From: an uncultured Erysipelotrichaceae bacterium
GTDB lineage: Bacteria > Bacillota_I > Bacilli_A > RFN20 > CAG-826
DNA: 64,000 nt
Direction: 5' to 3'
Assembly: GCA_902799855.1 (NCBI GenBank)
Contig: CADCCA010000005.1
Location: 25,726-89,725, forward strand
The notes beneath the pieces were generated by a model. That model did not search any database, was not told the origin of the DNA, and worked only from the letters and a program-made list of their open reading frames with translations. A program made the translations under genes and the position numbers. How positions within the stretch are numbered: the stretch's first letter is position 1; every line of letters starts with the position of its first letter. Shown one piece after another: positions 62,678 through 64,000 of this stretch.

Positions 62678-62840
62678 ATAACCGCTCAATTATTTTTTTG
62701 TTTAGTTTCTTGTTTTATTATGAACAAACATCACCATAGAATTAGATTTTATAAATTGTATATAAAAACTCCCTTTTCATTGGACCAATTTATGCTGAAT
62801 ACATTTTTTGGAACAGATTTAGGGAGTATTTTATCACTAT

Positions 62841-62917
62841 TGGCGCGCTTGAGACGATTTGAACGCCCGACTTCTTCCTTAGGAGGGAAGTGCTCTATCC
62901 AGCTGAGCTACAAGCGC
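62841..62917 (-). tRNA. tRNA-Arg(CCT)
   Basis: The 77-base gene has encoded CCA, acceptor stem GCGCTTG/CAAGCGC, and anticodon loop CTCCTAA between CTTCC and GGAAG, giving CCT (codon AGG). It lies 12 bases after the hydrolase stop and is probably processed from the same transcript. Confidence 0.95.
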
Positions 62918-62929
62918 AGAAGAACTCTT

Positions 62930-63841
62930 CTATTTGTTGAAGAATTCTAGTAAGTCATTATAGACTTCTTGACGATTGTCCTCATTAAGAATCTCATGAC
63001 GCATGTGCGGATAGATTTTAATGGAAACGTCTTTTAAGCCTAATTCCTTATACATCTTTTCAAGTTCTAAAGTGTATTTTGAATAATTAGAAACTGGGTC
63101 TTCTTCACCAGTGATGATGAAAAGTTTTTGTTCCTTGCTCACTTTAGCAAGGTTCTCTTTGTTGAAGAGTGGTTTCATACCTTTAATGAATTCTAAGCAG
63201 AAGCCTTTGGTTGGACCAAATCCACAAAGTGGATCTTTGATATAGGCTTGAACGTTATCTTCATTATATGAGAGCCAATCGAAATTAGTTTTTGGTTCTT
63301 TGATTTGCTTATTGAATCCACCAAACATAAGTGTGGCTAATAAGCCAGCCTTTTTATTTCTATTCTTTTTATCGGTGGTAATTTTAGCGAGGAATAAGCC
63401 TGCACCGATGGCAGGATTTTTAGCACCCGCACCGCATAGAACAACTTTTTCTACTTCACCAGAGAATCTTTGAATGAAGTCTTGACCCATATAGGAACCC
63501 ATTGAATGGGAGAAGACATAAGTTGGTAAGCCGTTTTCTTTAGCCTTATTGACCATCATGTGATGAGCGCATACCATTTTGACGAAACCATCTTCTGGCC
63601 AAATACCAATATTGCTTAAATCAGGAATGACGTTATCGCCTTGACCATATGTGTCTAATCCATACACGTGGTAGCCGTTTTCATTTAAAAACTGAGCGAA
63701 AGCATCATAACGGGCAACGTATTCTTCCATACCTTGGAAGATGACAACATTACCTTTTGGGTTATTGACGCATTCCCAAAATGAGCCTTTTAATTGTTCT
63801 TCTTCACCGATTTGAAGGGTGATACTTTTTCTAACTGACAT
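62930..63841 (-). CDS. Alpha/beta hydrolase, monoacylglycerol-lipase-like
   Basis: The 303-residue protein has the S33-type features: VVIFQGMEEYVARYDAFAQFLNENGYHVYGLDTYGQGDN, the nucleophile Ser in FSHSMGSYMGQ, the acid Asp in IITGEEDPVSNYSKY and the His in YPHMRHEILNE. It likely hydrolyses a lipid or short ester. It begins four bases after the galE stop, and the AAGGAG site overlaps the end of galE, so the two are coupled. Confidence 0.87.
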   Translation of the reverse strand: MSVRKSITLQIGEEEQLKGSFWECVNNPKGNVVIFQGMEEYVARYDAFAQFLNENGYHVYGLDTYGQGDNVIPDLSNIGIWPEDGFVKMVCAHHMMVNKAKENGLPTYVFSHSMGSYMGQDFIQRFSGEVEKVVLCGAGAKNPAIGAGLFLAKITTDKKNRNKKAGLLATLMFGGFNKQIKEPKTNFDWLSYNEDNVQAYIKDPLCGFGPTKGFCLEFIKGMKPLFNKENLAKVSKEQKLFIITGEEDPVSNYSKYTLELEKMYKELGLKDVSIKIYPHMRHEILNEDNRQEVYNDLLEFFNK

Positions 63842-63844
63842 ACT

Positions 63845-64000
63845 TTACTCCTTATCGTAGCCATTTGGATTGTTTGATTGCCATCTCCATGAATCACGGC
63901 AGGCATCTTCAATATTAAGTTGGGTTTTAAAATTCATTTCTTTATAAGCTTTTTCTACTTCAGCGTAGTTTTCATCAACATCACCTGGTCTTCTCTCACA
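63845..64000 (-). CDS. galE: UDP-glucose 4-epimerase, C-terminal part
   Basis: The last 51 codons enter from the right edge, reading CERRPGDVDENYAEVEKAY and ending DACRDSWRWQSNNPNGYDKE. The RRPGD turn and the SWRWQSNNPNGY ending are diagnostic for GalE. The rest of the gene is outside the window. Confidence 0.85.
   Translation of the reverse strand, partial: CERRPGDVDENYAEVEKAYKEMNFKTQLNIEDACRDSWRWQSNNPNGYDKE

Noticed and set aside
62645..62950. 101-codon plus-strand frame
   Set aside because: It runs across the antisense of both tRNA genes and is a chance frame.
1..64000. CRISPR arrays, integrases and complete insertion sequences
   Set aside because: No regularly spaced repeats and no transposase or integrase frames were seen.

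Overview
The window looks like a chromosomal segment of a low-GC, probably gut- or rumen-associated member of the Bacilli (Erysipelotrichia-, RF39- or Acholeplasma-like). The grounds are AT-rich DNA, Gram-positive CpsB/CpsC/CpsD capsule regulators, lipoproteins with clear lipoboxes, strong AGGAGG-type ribosome sites, an MEP isoprenoid pathway (dxs, ispH) and a dedicated glutaminyl-tRNA synthetase. TGA works as a stop codon (it ends the 12118 and 37648 genes), so the standard bacterial code applies. The assignment is an inference; no rRNA is present.

Layout. 1-8.3 kb is a defence-rich stretch: a COG1106-like ATPase with an RloB/AbiLii-like TOPRIM partner, an HNH-fold protein lacking its first catalytic His, a promoter-RNA-terminator unit upstream of a DUF3800 gene, an unknown DUF7662-like gene, and a TIR protein with an AAA-TOPRIM (DUF4435-like) fusion. 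8.3-35.7 kb is one long minus-strand capsule/exopolysaccharide operon: cpsC, cpsD, cpsB, a LoaP-type NusG paralogue, a membrane 4,6-dehydratase, an SPFH-like protein, an aminotransferase, the initiating sugar-phosphate transferase, six glycosyltransferases (one fused to a pyruvyl transferase), four left-handed beta-helix acyltransferases, uronate and mannose precursor enzymes, Wzy, Wzx, a radical SAM enzyme and UDP-glucose dehydrogenase. The TIR/AAA pair follows 16 bases after the last sugar gene and ends at a terminator, so it is probably read with the capsule.

35.7-47.6 kb mixes housekeeping genes (uppS, ispH, dxs, glnS, vanZ-like) with small accessory modules: a Fic protein under a 53-bp nested palindrome, a DinJ/PIN toxin-antitoxin pair, a YhcG-type PDDEXK nuclease and a RhuM-Fic protein. 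A 430-bp gap at 47.13-47.57 kb is full of inverted repeats, including two long helices that interleave as a pseudoknot; it is the best candidate here for an undescribed structured RNA.

47.6-59 kb holds an aldo/keto reductase, a sugar-isomerase-like protein, serA and serC (serC has lost its start codon), and two secreted tyrosine-phosphatase-like lipoproteins flanking a large ABC transporter. 59-64 kb holds an unknown gene, a membrane J-domain protein, a helix-turn-helix/Vat acetyltransferase fusion broken by a frameshift, an ORF6N protein, tRNA-Ala(GGC), tRNA-Arg(CCT), an alpha/beta hydrolase and the 3' end of galE.

How the genes work together: dxs, ispH and uppS supply undecaprenyl phosphate. 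CapD-like dehydratase, DegT aminotransferase and the PglC-like transferase would load a diamino-trideoxy sugar on it. The glycosyltransferases would extend it with mannose, glucuronate and N-acetylhexosaminuronate. Wzx and Wzy would export and polymerise it under CpsBCD control. LoaP would let polymerase pass terminators such as those at 35.5 and 30.4 kb.
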